64,000 bases of DNA from Bryum argenteum. Its lineage: Eukaryota; Streptophyta; Bryopsida; Bryales; Bryaceae. A program made the position numbers and the translations under genes. Positions within the stretch are counted from its first letter, which is position 1; each line of letters begins with the position of its first letter. The DNA lies in the NCBI GenBank assembly GCA_037043015.1, contig CM073322.1, positions 3,111,601 through 3,175,600 of the forward strand. Reading direction: 5' to 3'. This document shows positions 1 to 12,800 of this stretch, one piece after another. The notes beneath the pieces were generated by a model. That model saw nothing but the letters and a program-made list of their open reading frames with translations. It was not told the DNA's origin and did no database searches.

Positions 1-1210
1 GATAGATTTTGAACAAACATACTCTCCCGTGATGGATAGCACATCATTCCGCTATTTGCTTAGCTTAGCAACTCAACATACGCTAGAAACCCGGCTCATG
101 GATGTAGTCACGACATACTTATACGGGAATTTAGACAGTGAGTTGTACATTAAGCCACCCCCCGAATTTCTACCTCCATCTCGCCCACCACCGGCGGGAA
201 AATTTTCCGGGCTTCGCATCCGCAAAGCCCTTTATGGCCTTAAGCAGGCAGGAAGAGCATAGTACCACCATCTCAAAACATACCTCATGGCTCACGGTTT
301 TTCAAACCATCCAGCCTTGCCTTGTGTCTTTACACTTCTGAGTTTATTATTCTGGCGGTCTATGTCGATGACTTCAACTCGATTGGCACCCGAAAGTTGT
401 CTCGCAAGGTGGAATCAATACTAACAAAACAATTCGAAATGAAATTGTAAGGACGTACGACGTTTTGCCTTGGTCTTCAGATTAAGCATTGTGCAGATGG
501 AAGCTTGTTGCTTCACTAACAAACTTACACAAGAAAGCTCCTGCGCACCTTCAACATGGACACCGCAAACGCATTGACAGCGCCCATGATAGGGAAGTCC
601 AAAAGCAAAGATGATCCATATCGCCCAACCGAAGAGAATGAGGAGGAGATCGAGAAGCGACAATATCTCGCAGCAGTTGGAGCGCTACTGTACTTAGCCA
701 CCAACGCCCGACCTGACATCAGCTTTTCAGTCAGCATGCTGGCGCGCCACAACCAACGACCAACCTCACGCCACTGGCAAGGTATCAAACATCTGATGCG
801 GTACCTACGTGGCGCCGAGGACCTCGGCCTTCACTTCAAGCCGGACTACAGCGGGATCATTGGCTACGCCGACACTGGATATAAGACCGAGCCCACGCTC
901 ATTTTCGAGGACAACGCCGCCTGCATCGAACAAGTCTCATCCGGATTTATCAAGTCCAACAGGGTTAAACATATCAGCCCGTAGTTGTTCGGCTACACCC
1001 AGGAACTTACGAGCACAGGCCAGATCGAAATACAAAAGTTGCCTCAGCGGAGAACATCGCGGATCTCCTCACAAAGGCACTTCCAGCTTCGCAGCATTGC
1101 AAGCTCATACAACTGGCGGACATGTGTAGCTTATCCGAACTGTAAGCTCTGAGGGCGTCATCACTATTTTATCCACTGGAGTTTTTAACGAGGATGACAC
1201 CCTCAAGGAG
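1..1210 (+). mobile_element. Ty1/copia retrotransposon pol remnant (fossil)
   Basis: Translated pieces match copia reverse transcriptase (a segment with 'KALYGLKQAGRA' near 220-262) and the RNase H region (about 556-1130, with 'YLAAVGALLYLATNARPDI' and 'FEDNAACIE'). Order and spacing fit the 3' half of a copia polyprotein. It continues past the left edge of the window. The element is broken at several points and is treated as a fossil. It is followed by a purine-rich stretch and an LTR. Family assignment is from recognisable motifs; age is unknown but clearly not recent. Confidence 0.85.
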
Positions 1211-1213
1211 GAT

Positions 1214-1391
1214 TGTTAAGAGAGAGTTAGATGAGTACATTCATCATGGCAGTAGATCCTCTGAGGATTATGGCGGCTAGTTCCGCCTGCCAAAAATGGC
1301 TTGTACCTTGCCCTCTCTTTCTGATAAAGTTGGCTTCTCACAAAGCTCTTACTCTCTTCTTGTCAACTTTTGCTCATGCTATCTCGTAACA
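1214..1391 (+). repeat. Probable 3' LTR of the copia remnant
   Basis: A 178-bp segment begins TGTTA and ends TAACA, the short inverted ends typical of LTRs. It directly follows the purine-rich CAAGGAGGAT, which fits a polypurine tract, and lies just beyond the RNase H remnant. The partner 5' LTR would lie outside the window, so LTR divergence cannot be judged. The short length is compatible with copia elements. Confidence 0.65.
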
Positions 1392-3241
1392 GTTGCCTCC
1401 ACGGGAATATGAGATAAGATAGGGAGGAGTAAGACATAAAGGCTCTTATAAGTACTTCTGGAGGCCTTTAATACTTAAGGTAGGAATACCCTAGAAGGCT
1501 CATATTTCTAAAGTTGAGCCTTCGGAAGAGCTCTTACTTCTAGCTGTCTTTGCATCCTAACATACCTTCATGGTGTTTGTGTATGGCTTGACTTATGTCA
1601 CTACAAGAGTTTTTGCACCCATAGTCAATTTTCTCTACACTTTATTATGACTTCATAAAGATCATATTCACTTATAAGTGTATGTAAGGTAGTTAGGACA
1701 CTTAAAATCACAAAAGTTAGTGTTTGGAGGTGTTTTGGAGGCATGTATGCTGATTTTGTAAGAGTCGAGGTTAGAAGCTCACTATAGCTTTCATCCAAGG
1801 CAAGCGGATGAAAGCACACAAGACTTTGTCTTTTATGGGATGAGTGACGTTTTTCATCCATTAACAACTCATAAAATTCATATTTAGGATCTTTCATCCA
1901 AACATTTCTTCATGACAATTGAGTCGTCTCTCTCCTGCTTCTTTATTGCATCTAACTTTCGCCCTAAGTGAGCTCCGAGAGGCTTGTGAGTTCTTGGCAA
2001 AGTTTGTGAAGAAAATGTTGTTTTGCGTGAATAGGTGATGGTAGAGCTTGACGTGGAATTTTGAGCCTAAAGATTTGGAGTGAGGCACTCGAGGGGTTTG
2101 TGGCGTGGCGCTGCTGACACATGAGAACTGGGCTCCTACAAGCAGTGACAAGAGGACAAGGCGTTCTCTTTTGTTAAACTTAGAAGGTCTTGAGACGCGA
2201 AGGTTTCATCAATAGATCAACCTATAAAACGACGAAAAAAGTAGGTGTGTACGCTACACTAGTGCACTTTAGAAAATAAGAAGCGACATGCTCAAACTGT
2301 TCAATGGTTGGATTGGGACGTCTATGCATCATTGGAAATCTAAAATCTGGTAGATATTTTTGGTGAGGTCAAGTATCTTACCATTGGAGGGTGCATTGTC
2401 AATAGCGTCTACCATTAAACGAGGTAAAAAACTAGAATACTTCAATTGCTCAAGTCTCTCACACTAATACTGTGCAAGATCCTATAATAAAATCTCATTA
2501 ATGAACTTTTAAATATCTTGAAGTCATTTATTGACATGCTTATTCTTACATGAAAACTAGAATGTTGGTATTCTTTGGCCCTTACCGGTTGTAACAATTT
2601 TGTTTTAAACAAATGTTTTGAGAAATATAATTTTGATATTTGGAAACGTTTTTAGAGTACTTTAATCATTATTTGTATAAAATTATAGATTGAAATAGAT
2701 TTTAGCAAAAAGAAATTAACTTTTTATCAATGCACGTTCTAACAGTGCTAACGGGTTCTTTACCTTGGAAACAATGAAATTTAATTATTATTTTTGTGTA
2801 TTGCATACAATTTATATTATTATGGACATGAAATATGATGTTTAAACTAAAAAAATTAGATGCTCAATAATCATATAATTTCGAGAAACAAATACAACAT
2901 ACACATCAATTTTCAAAGAACTATTGCATCAAATTATATTGTGCAACAACGAATAGAAAAGGTGAAACGACTCTTTTAAATCCTTCAATTGTAATTTTCA
3001 GACAATCAGTTTGGAAGTGCATGATTCAACCCCAAGTGCAAAAATTTCTACTATTGTGCTAAAATGGTGATTTTGTCAAAGTAAAAACTGACTAGGTTCT
3101 GGAGGAAATGGTCTAATATATGATGATAATGATTTTCGTGTGCTTGAACATGTTTAATGCAAGACCGTATTGGAAAAAAAAACTAAAAATAAATAAATTG
3201 TTTGAGCTATATTTTGTTAACAACATCTAGCAACATTCTTT
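1392..3241. other. Intergenic, AT-rich, no recognised gene
   Basis: No reading frame resembles a known protein here. The DNA becomes strongly AT-rich after about 2,480. Short frames on the minus strand near 1,625-2,150 lack recognisable motifs. Confidence 0.5.
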
Positions 3242-3580
3242 GTGAGAATAAGCATCGCTGAGATTTACGTGGGAACAAATATCATTTGTTTGTACCAAAG
3301 TCCAGGATGGAAAATTAAAACCATGATATCTTTTATAGATGCTGTAATGTGTGAGCTTGGCGGAAGTAGGAACATAATAGGTGGTGATTTCAATACCAAA
3401 TTTGCTTGTCAGAACAATGCTTCACATGATTTTATTATTGCGCTTGCACATAGAGGATTGCCCCTTGTTTCTAGAATGGATTCAACAACAAGCTACCGAG
3501 TACTGATCAACAATTGATGCCATATTTTCAACATTTTCTTTTTGTCCTACTCTATTTTATACTTTGTCTACTTTTTACCG
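3242..3580 (+). mobile_element. Endonuclease/exonuclease/phosphatase (EEP) domain fragment
   Basis: A 91-codon frame contains 'IIGGDFNTKF', which matches the GDFN metal-site block of EEP/AP-like endonucleases carried by LINEs and some Helitron-like elements. A TTSYR segment follows and then, one frame over, IDAIFS, matching the C-terminal (T)xIDxIF block. The shift from one frame to the other near 3,500-3,520 shows it is broken. No reverse transcriptase or helicase lies nearby, so the parent element cannot be named. It is a solitary fragment of about 300 bp. Confidence 0.55.
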
Positions 3581-4783
3581 AAAACCAATTTGGGGTCGAT
3601 TTCAAATTTGATATTTCATCATTGTTTTAAACTTTAGGATAGATGTTATGGGCCATTTATGATATTTAAAAAATTAAAACCATACTCAAGCTTATATTTC
3701 ATCTAGCTTGTTTGTCTATCTACAAGCTTATTTTAACCTTATAGATGCATAAAAGACAAGTACTTGCGACCAACTTGGTTGATTATACACATGATATACC
3801 AGTGTGTGGCTTTAGATACACCTACACCTCTCACTTCCAAAACTCGTCATAATTCAAGAATATACTCAACAGTTACGATTTCATATGGTACAATCTCTTG
3901 AAAAGAATAAATAAGAATACCAATCTCCCTTTCGCGTTTGCGTGACTGAAATGCACATTTGATCAACTCGTACAATCTTTTACATACTTTGCACGTTTTC
4001 AAAAAATTGATTCCCCAACGCGAAATTCGTACGGTGTGTTTGTTGAGCATGTTACTCTCCAATGAGCTTGCGAATCTAAAAATCGTACTTGCTTGAAACC
4101 ATGTTACCTGCACTTTATACACAGTAAAGGCACATGGATATTAACTTACTTTTGACCCAGAAAATAATATTCTAGTATCCAGTGAGCATGACCCACAATG
4201 GGACCTACAGTAATTGCACGTTTAAACACGGCTCCTTACGGACCCTTTGAATAGGCCCTATGTGTGGAGATACACACAGGAGCAGAGCCTAGTGGACCGT
4301 GAATAAAGAAGGCCCATGTGGGACTCAATGAATACAAATGTACACGCCACGCTCATCTCATGACTCCCACGCTGGCATCCCCAGCCTTGTACGGTACACT
4401 ATACTGTATACGAATACCTGTACACCGATCTAGTCCAACGTGGTGTCGAGCTTCCAGTCACCGAAGGCTCCAAGCTTTCATGGTTCCTGGCTCATTTGAC
4501 TGGTTGTTCGATCACGAATCCTCGCTTACGGCTCGCGCTAATCGTTCCCGGTGTGTTACGAGGTTTCGGTTGCAGCTGATTTCGTTCGAAATGGCGCAGT
4601 ATTGAGCTTGATCTGCGGTTTCTGGGGTTTGATCACATTCGCAGGGAAATGAAGGAGATGAAGGGAATTGTGGATGGAATGATGGAGCTGTGGATATGAG
4701 TCAGCAAGGGGGAGAGCGATGGGGTGAGAGAGAGGAGATTGGCGGTGTTTGATAGGGTTTCGGGGTGACTTTAGGGTTTTTAA
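3581..4783. other. Intergenic DNA and presumed promoter/5' UTR of MYC-like gene A
   Basis: AT-rich to about 4,150, then base composition rises toward the gene. No coding similarity was seen. The stretch from about 4,300 to 4,783 probably holds the promoter and leader of the downstream MYC-like gene; a TTTAGGGTTTTT motif at about 4,770 resembles a telo-box. No TATA box could be assigned with confidence. Confidence 0.4.
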
Positions 4784-7700
4784 ATGATGATGGAGACGCA
4801 AGTGGCGAACTTCTGGGACGCCGGCGACTCTGCCATGATCGAGGCGTTCATGGGACCGGCTTATGGAATTCCGAGTTACGAAGCGCAGGATGATCTTGCA
4901 AGTACTGGTGAGAAGGGCCTGGAGCTTAGTGAGACTGTGTTGCTGCGTCGATTGCATTCGCTTGTTGAAGAGTCTTCCGAGAATTGGACATATGGAATTT
5001 TCTGGCAGCTCTCGGCTTCGCCTACTGGAGAGCCGTAAGTCTCATCTTTATTAATGATGTGTATCATTTCAAGAAATTTCCTACTTGCTCGGTGCAATTT
5101 AACGGTGCCCGTCATTTCTAGCTGAAATTGCTGGTTTTTAAGGAGCAGGATTAATGTTCATGACTACGTGATCACTGTAGATCTCACCGAAGAGATCACT
5201 CCATGTACAAAAATTAAAGCTTCTTACTTGCTTGATGATATCGTATGCAATTGGGAGGTTGTAGACTAGTCAAACTCCATTCTCATTCACTTAGTCATAA
5301 ACATCAATCCTGCTCCTTAACGCTCGGTTAGCCTAATGTAGCCAACTCATGTTTACATTAGGCTAACCGAGCGTTAAGTTCCAATTAAAAAGAGGGTTTA
5401 GTGCACAGGAGTTGAAGATTTAGTGCATCCGTTGGACGATTCTTGCAAAGATTTAGGTTGTTTCTTTGGAAGTTTTAGGATCAGTGGAAGTACTTCGGCT
5501 TTCTGTGGCAATAGCATAATTTGCAGTACTGTGACGGATGCAGTATGTTGGGATGGGGGGACGGCTACTTCAAAGGTCCGAAAGAGAATGAAATTCCTGA
5601 TGTGAAGCGAATGGAGCAAGGGGGCAGCGAAGAGGATCAGCAGCTTCGGCGGAAAGTATTGAGAGAGCTGCAGTCTCTTGTCAGCAATTCCGAGGAGGAT
5701 ATCAGTGACTATGTCACTGACACAGAGTGGTTTTACCTTGTCTCCATGTCTCACTCGTTTGCTCATGGCGTTGGGTAAGCTCTCTTGCTTCGAATTGCGT
5801 CTTCGTATTCCAAGTAGGTCTTCGAGGTTCGAGCTTCTATCTGTACAGGCGTATAGGAGCGAACTCCGCTGATATCATGTTTTTTCAGGATTATGTTCAG
5901 TTAGTGGAAAAGGTGAGGATGAATTATGGGTTTAGGTCGTTTCCTATACATGTTTTCAGTGTCTACTCTCTTATCGTATATCTACTTTGACGCAGGACGC
6001 CTGGCCGAGCTTTGGCAAGTGACAGTCCTGTGTGGCTGACTGAGGCAAATAAAGCCCCAAATCATATCTGTACACGAGCTCATTTGGCCAAGGTAAAACT
6101 CCATCGTATAACATCTTGATGCATTAGATATGGAGTTAGATCCCACTGCCTTCGAATAGAATAATGTTAGGAGTTCTGCAGATATCACCAGCACCCCCGT
6201 GTAAATTTGATATGACCTATCACTAACTCAACAAAACCTAGTCATTTAAAGCTAATTTTCTTCGCACTTTGATGCGAGTTTCTGTTAAGTAAAATACTAC
6301 ATAATCTTGTTTCTGCTGCCCATCACAGCAGTACCTAGGCTTGCATGGATTGTACATATTTGCTGATGCCCTTCATCATTTTTGAAAAAGAAACTTATGC
6401 TCCTAGACTAACTGGCTTTTGTTTGTTCGCGTTGGTTACAATCGTGGTGCTTCACCAAATGTAGATGGCTGGCATTCAGGTAACCGTGCATTGCTTTTGG
6501 CTGAGATTTTCGAAATTCCTCAATTTACGTTGAGTAGTGAATGCACGGTTTTCAGTTCCTAATCCGTGTTTTTCTTGCGGGTACAGACAATCATATGTGT
6601 TCCAACAAAAACTGGCGTTGTTGAGCTTGGATCCACCGATTTGGTGAGCCAAGTAGAACTCATACAATTCTTTTGATGATCATTTTTCACTCTGCGCATC
6701 AATATGATGCATGGAATCTTTCTCTTCACTGAAAGAGCTACCCGTTAAACTTCCACTACACCGTTCTGCTTGCAGATACTGCAAAACTTGGAAGTGGTGC
6801 AAAATATTAAGATGGTTTTCGATGAACCATCGTGGGGAGCCAGCCGAAGTCAAGACATGGCTCGAACTTTGCTCATGGATAATGATAACACCTGGACGTT
6901 ACCAAGCGTTATGTCATTAGGTACCACAAGTGCGCGAACCTCCAGTCCGAGCGTGGCCAGCAGAGGCTCCGGGCTCGGGAAAGATAATGAAGCGCACTAC
7001 AGAGGGAGGAACGTCTCGGAAAAGATGGGCTCCTCGATGGCCAGCACTAGTTTTGACAACTTGGACTACTTGTGGTCTCAATCTGAGGATATGCAGTTTA
7101 ATGATGCAGTATCAGTCGACACTGTTGAGAAGGATCAGGGGCAATCACGGATGTATCATCCGCTGGCAAGACCTCCTATTCAAGAAGAGAAGCTTCCATT
7201 CTCTGCTTCAAGTCTTATAAGTAGAAGCCGGGCTCCCGAAGTGAAGCATTCAAGCATCCCTGATAGGTTATCGTTTGAAGAGCAAAGACCTCCTTCACTC
7301 CCTTATGTCAAGATGAATCATTCTTATACTTTCCCTCAAAAGACTGTTGCCGGGGAGTTGAACCAAGTCATGAACACTCCAGATCTTAGACAAACCATGG
7401 GAATGAAGCTTCCAGGGCAAGAAGAGAGTGTGCCCTTTTCGAAGCATGTGGCTGAGAAAGCCAAACCTCTTCAGCAGAACCAGAGTTTGTTATCAGGACC
7501 TCCTGTGAGCACAAGCGGACGCTCGGGTTTTGATCAGTCAGAACAAGATTGTCAAGAATCAGAAGCTGAAATCTCCTTCAAGGAGAGTAGCGCTGTGGAG
7601 TTTAGTCTGAATGTCGGCACGAAACCCCCACGCAAGCGGGGTCGAAAGCCAGCTAATGATCGGGAGGAGCCTCTAAGTCATGTGCAGGCCGAAAGACAAC

Positions 7701-8450
7701 GGAGAGAAAAGCTTAATCAACGATTCTATGCATTGCGTGCAGTTGTGCCGAATGTTTCAAAAGTAAGCCCTCTTTCCTGTTAACGACCGACGCATGTATT
7801 CACTTCTATGTAGTTTTACGGTCGACTCAAGGTTTGGTGTTTGACATCAGATGGACAAAGCATCTTTGTTGGGGGATGCCATAGCCTACATCAACGAGCT
7901 GCAGAGCAAGCTTCAAGCGGCCGAGGTTCAAATCAAGGACCTGCGAGGCTCGAGAGTTGACAAGTCTCAGGAATCACTCAGAGGCTCCGCACCCAAGGAT
8001 GGACTGAACACAAGACCACAAGGAAGTGCCAACAGCACGTCAGTGTCTCGAAACACATTGGGTGGTGTGAAGCCCACGATCGCTGTGCATATACTTGGTC
8101 AAGAAGCTATGATTCGCATCAACTGTTCGAAGGATTCTTATGCCCTCATTCAAATGATGATGGCATTACAAGAGCTTCGTATGGAAGTTCGACACTCAAA
8201 CACTTCCACCACGGGTGACATGATTCTACACATTGTAATTGTGAAGGTGAGCATCATAGGCAGCCAAAAGTCGATTCCTTTCTGATGCTTGCATTCCTCA
8301 ACGTACTCATTCTTTTGGATTCGTGTACAGATTGAGCCATCTGAGCATTACACACAGGAGCAGCTATGTTCAATACTGGAGAAATATTGTCAACCCTACA
8401 GGTCGGGTACCAAGGATGTACTCTCAGAAAAGCCAGGCTCAGCAAGATGA
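4784..8450 (+). CDS. MYC2-like bHLH transcription factor (paralog A)
   Basis: Eight exons: 4784-5034, 5544-5774, 5996-6092, 6465-6479, 6587-6643, 6776-7762, 7851-8246, 8331-8450. All introns are GT-AG and the phases join, giving about 717 aa. The N-terminal bHLH-MYC_N region (residues ~15-215) carries '[10 protein letters not shown]', 'LGWGDGY', '[14 protein letters not shown]' and 'VVELGSTDL', as in JAZ-binding MYC2/3/4. The basic helix-loop-helix lies at about 503-577 with '[15 protein letters not shown]', '[18 protein letters not shown]' and '[17 protein letters not shown]', including the DNA-reading H-E-R pattern as H(VQA)ERxRR. An ACT-like C-terminal domain spans ~617-700. The family binds G-box DNA in the nucleus and is held off by JAZ repressors. 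Three ATGs in a row mark the start; the first is used here. Exon 4 is a 15-nt microexon (MAGIQ). Subfamily IIIe versus IIId is not certain. Confidence 0.92.
5138..5320. mobile_element. TTAA-flanked MITE in intron 1 of MYC-like gene A
   Basis: A TTAA at 5138-5141 is followed by GGAGCAGGATTAATGTTCAT (5142-5161). The reverse complement of the other end (TCAATCCTGCTCC, ending 5316, then TTAA at 5317-5320) matches it with few mismatches over about 25 bp. Terminal inverted repeats bounded by TTAA, about 175 bp inside, fit a piggyBac- or Kolobok-type non-autonomous element. No transposase is present. Confidence 0.6.
5316..5378. repeat. Perfect 25-bp inverted repeat (hairpin) bounded by TTAA
   Basis: 5316-5340 is exactly the reverse complement of 5354-5378, with a 13-nt loop. 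The core is CGCTCGGTTAGCCTAATGTA (5321-5340). Both outer ends carry TTAA, and the left TTAA is shared with the MITE just upstream, so one TTAA-type foldback abuts or is nested with another. It lies in intron 1 of the MYC-like gene, so the transcript would contain the hairpin. Confidence 0.75.
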
Positions 8451-9801
8451 TGACAGTATAATTTCCTCTTCCCTTGATTCATTTCGGTGGCCATACTGAA
8501 GCTTAGGCCATAGTTGCAGCTATCAATAAGTTGAGAGTGAGTATGTTAGTGGGAGATTGCTGAGGCACGTCGATTCTTAAGGCTGCCAAAATGAATAGGA
8601 AAGCTACCAAGTATCCAACAGGGGATCTGATGGATTGATTGCTCCTGATCACGTCCCCATTGGATCGTGTGTGTACATTATGCGGTTATTCCCCCATCAC
8701 ATCTGTAAACCTTCTTCACCTGCTTAGTGAAATAGATGGCTTGCAGATGTACCATGAGTACTCCTACCACGCTTAAATTGCTCAAATTGCTTACATTGTG
8801 TGCCTTCTACTGAAACTCGTGACTCTGGTGCTCTGATACTGAGTGCTCTTCTGCTTTTAGCTTCACGTGTTTGAGGTGGTCATCGGTTCGAAGACTGATA
8901 ATTACTAGGTACACTACTTTGGTATGCTGCACCTACTGAAAGTCCACTCTCTGATAACACTGGAAATGTCAACTTCTGCCAATAACGGATCCTTTACTGA
9001 CTATGTTTACTTAACCCTTAAATGGTAACCTAGTTGTCACTTGAAAGCTTCAATAACTTGCTTTAAGGATGTTGGTATAGTTGTTTCGAGACTTACAATT
9101 CCAGCTGTAAGATCTTAGAGTCCATTTACTTATTTATGTCATTGCATTGTTGCAATTGATGTGACTAACACATTACATGTTATTAACTGGGTGATAGTCG
9201 TTCACATTGTAGCAACAACAACACGAAGTGAAGCCTTCCTCTCAATTCATTGTTAATTCGTAAAAGATGATATCAATCCAGATAATCACACTTGCAGAAT
9301 GGAGCTTTATTGCCTCACTGATGAATTGCACCAGAAGAAAATCTTACAACATGAAGAAAGCAAGGCCTTGCTATTGATTTAGCACAGAACCCAAATGAGG
9401 AGCAATCCACACGTCCACCGCTACACCAGCCTCCCACTTTCGACAAACTTTAGAAAGTGGATGAATTTCATCCAAAACATACTCAATGAAGAACCGGATG
9501 GTTCCTCTTCCTCGTTCGGAAGCCAAATGACTAGTTCAAGCACGGCCCTATTCACACAGCGACAAGGTGTGCAGGAAAGAAGAAGAAACTATCCTCCAAG
9601 GCCTGCCAGTATCGGAAATCGCTGACGCTGATGGCGTTCAAGGTTATCAGATTTTAGGGCGATGATGGTGTAGAAGATATTCTAGTTGTTGAAGTAGTAG
9701 CACAAAAGAGCACAATCTTGTGTTTTTTAGGTTATTGGCGCAAGAATCCTTCAATCGCGACCGAAATTGTTTAAATTGTCGCAGTTTTGGTGGGGTTTGC
9801 G
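8451..9801. other. 3' UTR of MYC-like gene A and intergenic DNA before CWC25
   Basis: No recognised coding sequence. A 76-codon frame at 9395-9625 has no known motif and may be chance or leader sequence. The CWC25 promoter should lie in the last few hundred bases. Confidence 0.4.
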
Positions 9802-12800
9802 ATGGCGCTCAAGTTTTTGAACAAGAAGGGATGGCATACGGGCAGTTTACGGAACATTGAGACGGTGTGGAAGGCAGAGCAGAAGCATGAGAGTGAGCAA
9901 AAGAAGCTCGAGGAGCTTCGCAAGCAGATTCATGATGAGCGGGAGAAATCCGAGTTTCGGACTATGCAGGAGCAGGCCGGCCTTGTTCCGTACGTGTTTC
10001 CCTCGCCGCTTAGGGTTTCTTTACGCTCAATTGATTTTAGGTTTTTGTGCGCTTGGTAGTTGTGACAAGATTTGAGGCGGGAGGAGCTCTGTGTTCTAGG
10101 GATTTCTCGCACAATTGGCTCGTATAGCACTGTGTTATGGTTTTCTTTTTTTGCGCTTCTCTTGCGATCAGTGGCTTGGCAAATTGGGAGCAGCTCTGTA
10201 ATTGTGTACTTTAGGGTTACTTAATTGTCTATCGTCGAAGCCAGCTAATACTTTGTTAGTACTAGAGTTGAAGCTCACATTCAAGTCACGTCGTTGGAGT
10301 TGCAGAAAACAGGAGCGTTTGGAGTTTCTTTACGATTCTGGTCTTCAGGTTGGGAAGGTTGCGCAAGCAGACGAATATCTATTAGGGAAACCTCTGGAGG
10401 AGGCTGTACAGCCAGAGAGTGAAGTCGGCCAGGTATATACTTTAGCCAAATTAGTCATCGTTAGTGTTCTCTGTAATGAAGAAGACACTGTTATTTAATT
10501 TTTCGCTGTACTTATGTTTTATTGGCTTATGCTATTGCAGGTAGCTGCTAAACCAGGTGCATTGTTTGTCGAGGAGAAACCTGCGTCAGCAAATGACTCT
10601 TGGAGGAAACTGCACTCAGATCCCCTTTTCTTGATCAAACAACAAGAGCAAGCGGCCATAACACGCATCACCAGCAATCCAGTGAAGATGGCTGAGATTA
10701 AAAAAGCTGTAAGTATTCTCCTCTCACTTGATTAGCTTGAGACCACCATCCCAAACTTCTTTTGTTCAATGAATCGACATCAGATTGATCAATGCAGATG
10801 GCTTTAATTTCAAAGTCAAGGATGTGAACATCAACTTGACAATCATTAACATTTGCTCAACATAATCTTTAGCTTGTTCAATGTCATTCAACATTACGTT
10901 ACCACGAAGAGACCTAGGTTTGAAGAGATCTAGGGCTCTCGAGAGCAACTGTTACCGTTTGTCATTTCGTTTTGAAAGGATGAGTTATTGTGTATATTTC
11001 TTTTCTTACCTTGTCATTGGTTGCGATATCTCTGCAGGCCGAAGCGAAGAAGAGGCTTAAGGAGGAAAAAAAGAAGAAGCGCAAAGAGGCTAAGCGTGAG
11101 CGTAAAGAAAAGAGGAAACGGAAAAAACACCATGAAAGCAGCAGTGAAGACTCCTCAGAATCGGAGGATGCTGGAAAGAGCAGGAAGCGTAGGCAGGAAT
11201 CCGGTGAGAGGGCGCAAGTGAAGTATCGCAGTCCCTCTAGGAGCCCAACAAGGAGTCCGACCAGAAGTCCTGTCGTTAAGGACCGTCGCCAGAGTCCCAG
11301 AGGTGGAGAACGAAAACGGGTTCTGTCTCTGAGTCCAAGCAGAAGCCCTGTTGCAAGGGATCACGATCGAGGAAGATCGAGAAAAGATGACTATCCTGTC
11401 AGAGGTGCTCATAATAAGCTCGAAGGAAGGCAAAGGGACCAGAGGCGCAGTGACTTTGAACAGAGAAAGAGAGCTCCATCCAGAAGCCCATCCAGAAGTT
11501 TAAGCAGAAGCCCTACTCGAGTAGACCGCCGGGGCAGTGACTTGAGACCGACCAGTGATTTTGAACATAGAAAGAGTGCTCCAACTAGAAGCCCACCTAG
11601 AAATGCGAGCAGAAGTCCTGTTCGCAGGGACCGCAGAGGCAGCGACTCGAGACGGACCAGTGACTTTGAACAGAGAAAGAGAGCTTTATCTAGAAGCCCA
11701 TCTAGAAGTCCTGTTCGAGGTGATCGCAAGAGTAGTGACTTCAAATCGAAAGATTTCGAAGGTCGCGACCCCATACAAAGAAAGAGGGCTCCATCCAGAA
11801 GTGCAAGCAGAAGTCCTGTCCGAAGGGAGCGCAAGGGCATGGACTCTAGAGCGGAAGAGTTCGAAGGTCGAGATTTTGCTCGAAGGAAGAGGGCTCCAAC
11901 TAGGAGTCCATCCAGAAGTGCAAGCAGAAGTCCTGTTCGAAGGGAGCTCAAGGGCATTGACTTCAGATCGAGAGAGACCGTACAAAGAATGAGGGCCCCA
12001 TCCAGAAGTGCAAGCAGGAGTCCTATTCGAAGGGAGCGTAAGGGCAGTGACTTTATATCGAAAGAATTCGAAGGTCGAGAAAGAAAGAGGGCTCCAACTA
12101 GGAGTCCATCCAGAAGTGCAAGCAGAAGTCCTCCTCGAAGGGAGAGTAACTTCAGACTGAAATCGTCCGTGCAAAGAAAGAGGACCCCATCTAGAAGTGC
12201 AAGCAGGAGTCCTGTTCGAAGGGATCACGATCAGCGCTCGAGAGGGTCTGATGGACGAGATCATGACCGAAGGAAGAGAGCTTCATCCAGAAGTCGAAGC
12301 AGAAGTCCTGTTCGAAGGAGTCCAGTCCGTAGACCAAGAAGGGATGACTTCAAGGAGGCACCTGAAGATCGTGATTATGGAAAGCAAATGAGAGTTAAAA
12401 GACCATCTAGAAGTCCAAGCAGAAGTCCTCCTCCTCGGAGGGGTGATGGTCAGAATGGAGCAAGGAGAGACGTCGTAGACTCTAGGCCTCGAGATTCTAG
12501 ACCTCTAGAGCAGGAAAGCAATGGTGAGAAGTTGGATGCTGATGGGAGAAAGGATACGAATGGTCCTTCATCAAGGCCAGGGATGAACAAAGGAAAGCCT
12601 CCGAAGCCAGTGCAGCTCTCAGATGCGGAAAGGGCTGCACGGTTAGCCGAGATGCAAGCGAATGCCGATGCTCACGAGGAGCAAAGGTGGCAACGCTTGA
12701 AACGTGCTGCTGATGCTGATGTCGTTGAAGCGAAACGAGCGGAGAACGACAAGTCCAATGACCAATTCATTGCTGATACTCGGAGAAGCATGTTCACAGC

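Noticed and set aside
5521-5543. Upstream acceptor TTTGCAG at 5,526 for exon 2 of MYC-like gene A
   Set aside because: It would shift the frame. The acceptor GATGCAG at 5,543 gives P-MLGWGDG in phase and matches paralog B.
11409-12264. Long minus-strand frames (182 and 192 codons) opposite the CWC25 RS region
   Set aside because: They mirror the RS codon repeats, are Ser/Leu/Arg-rich and lack any motif. They are shadows of the real gene.
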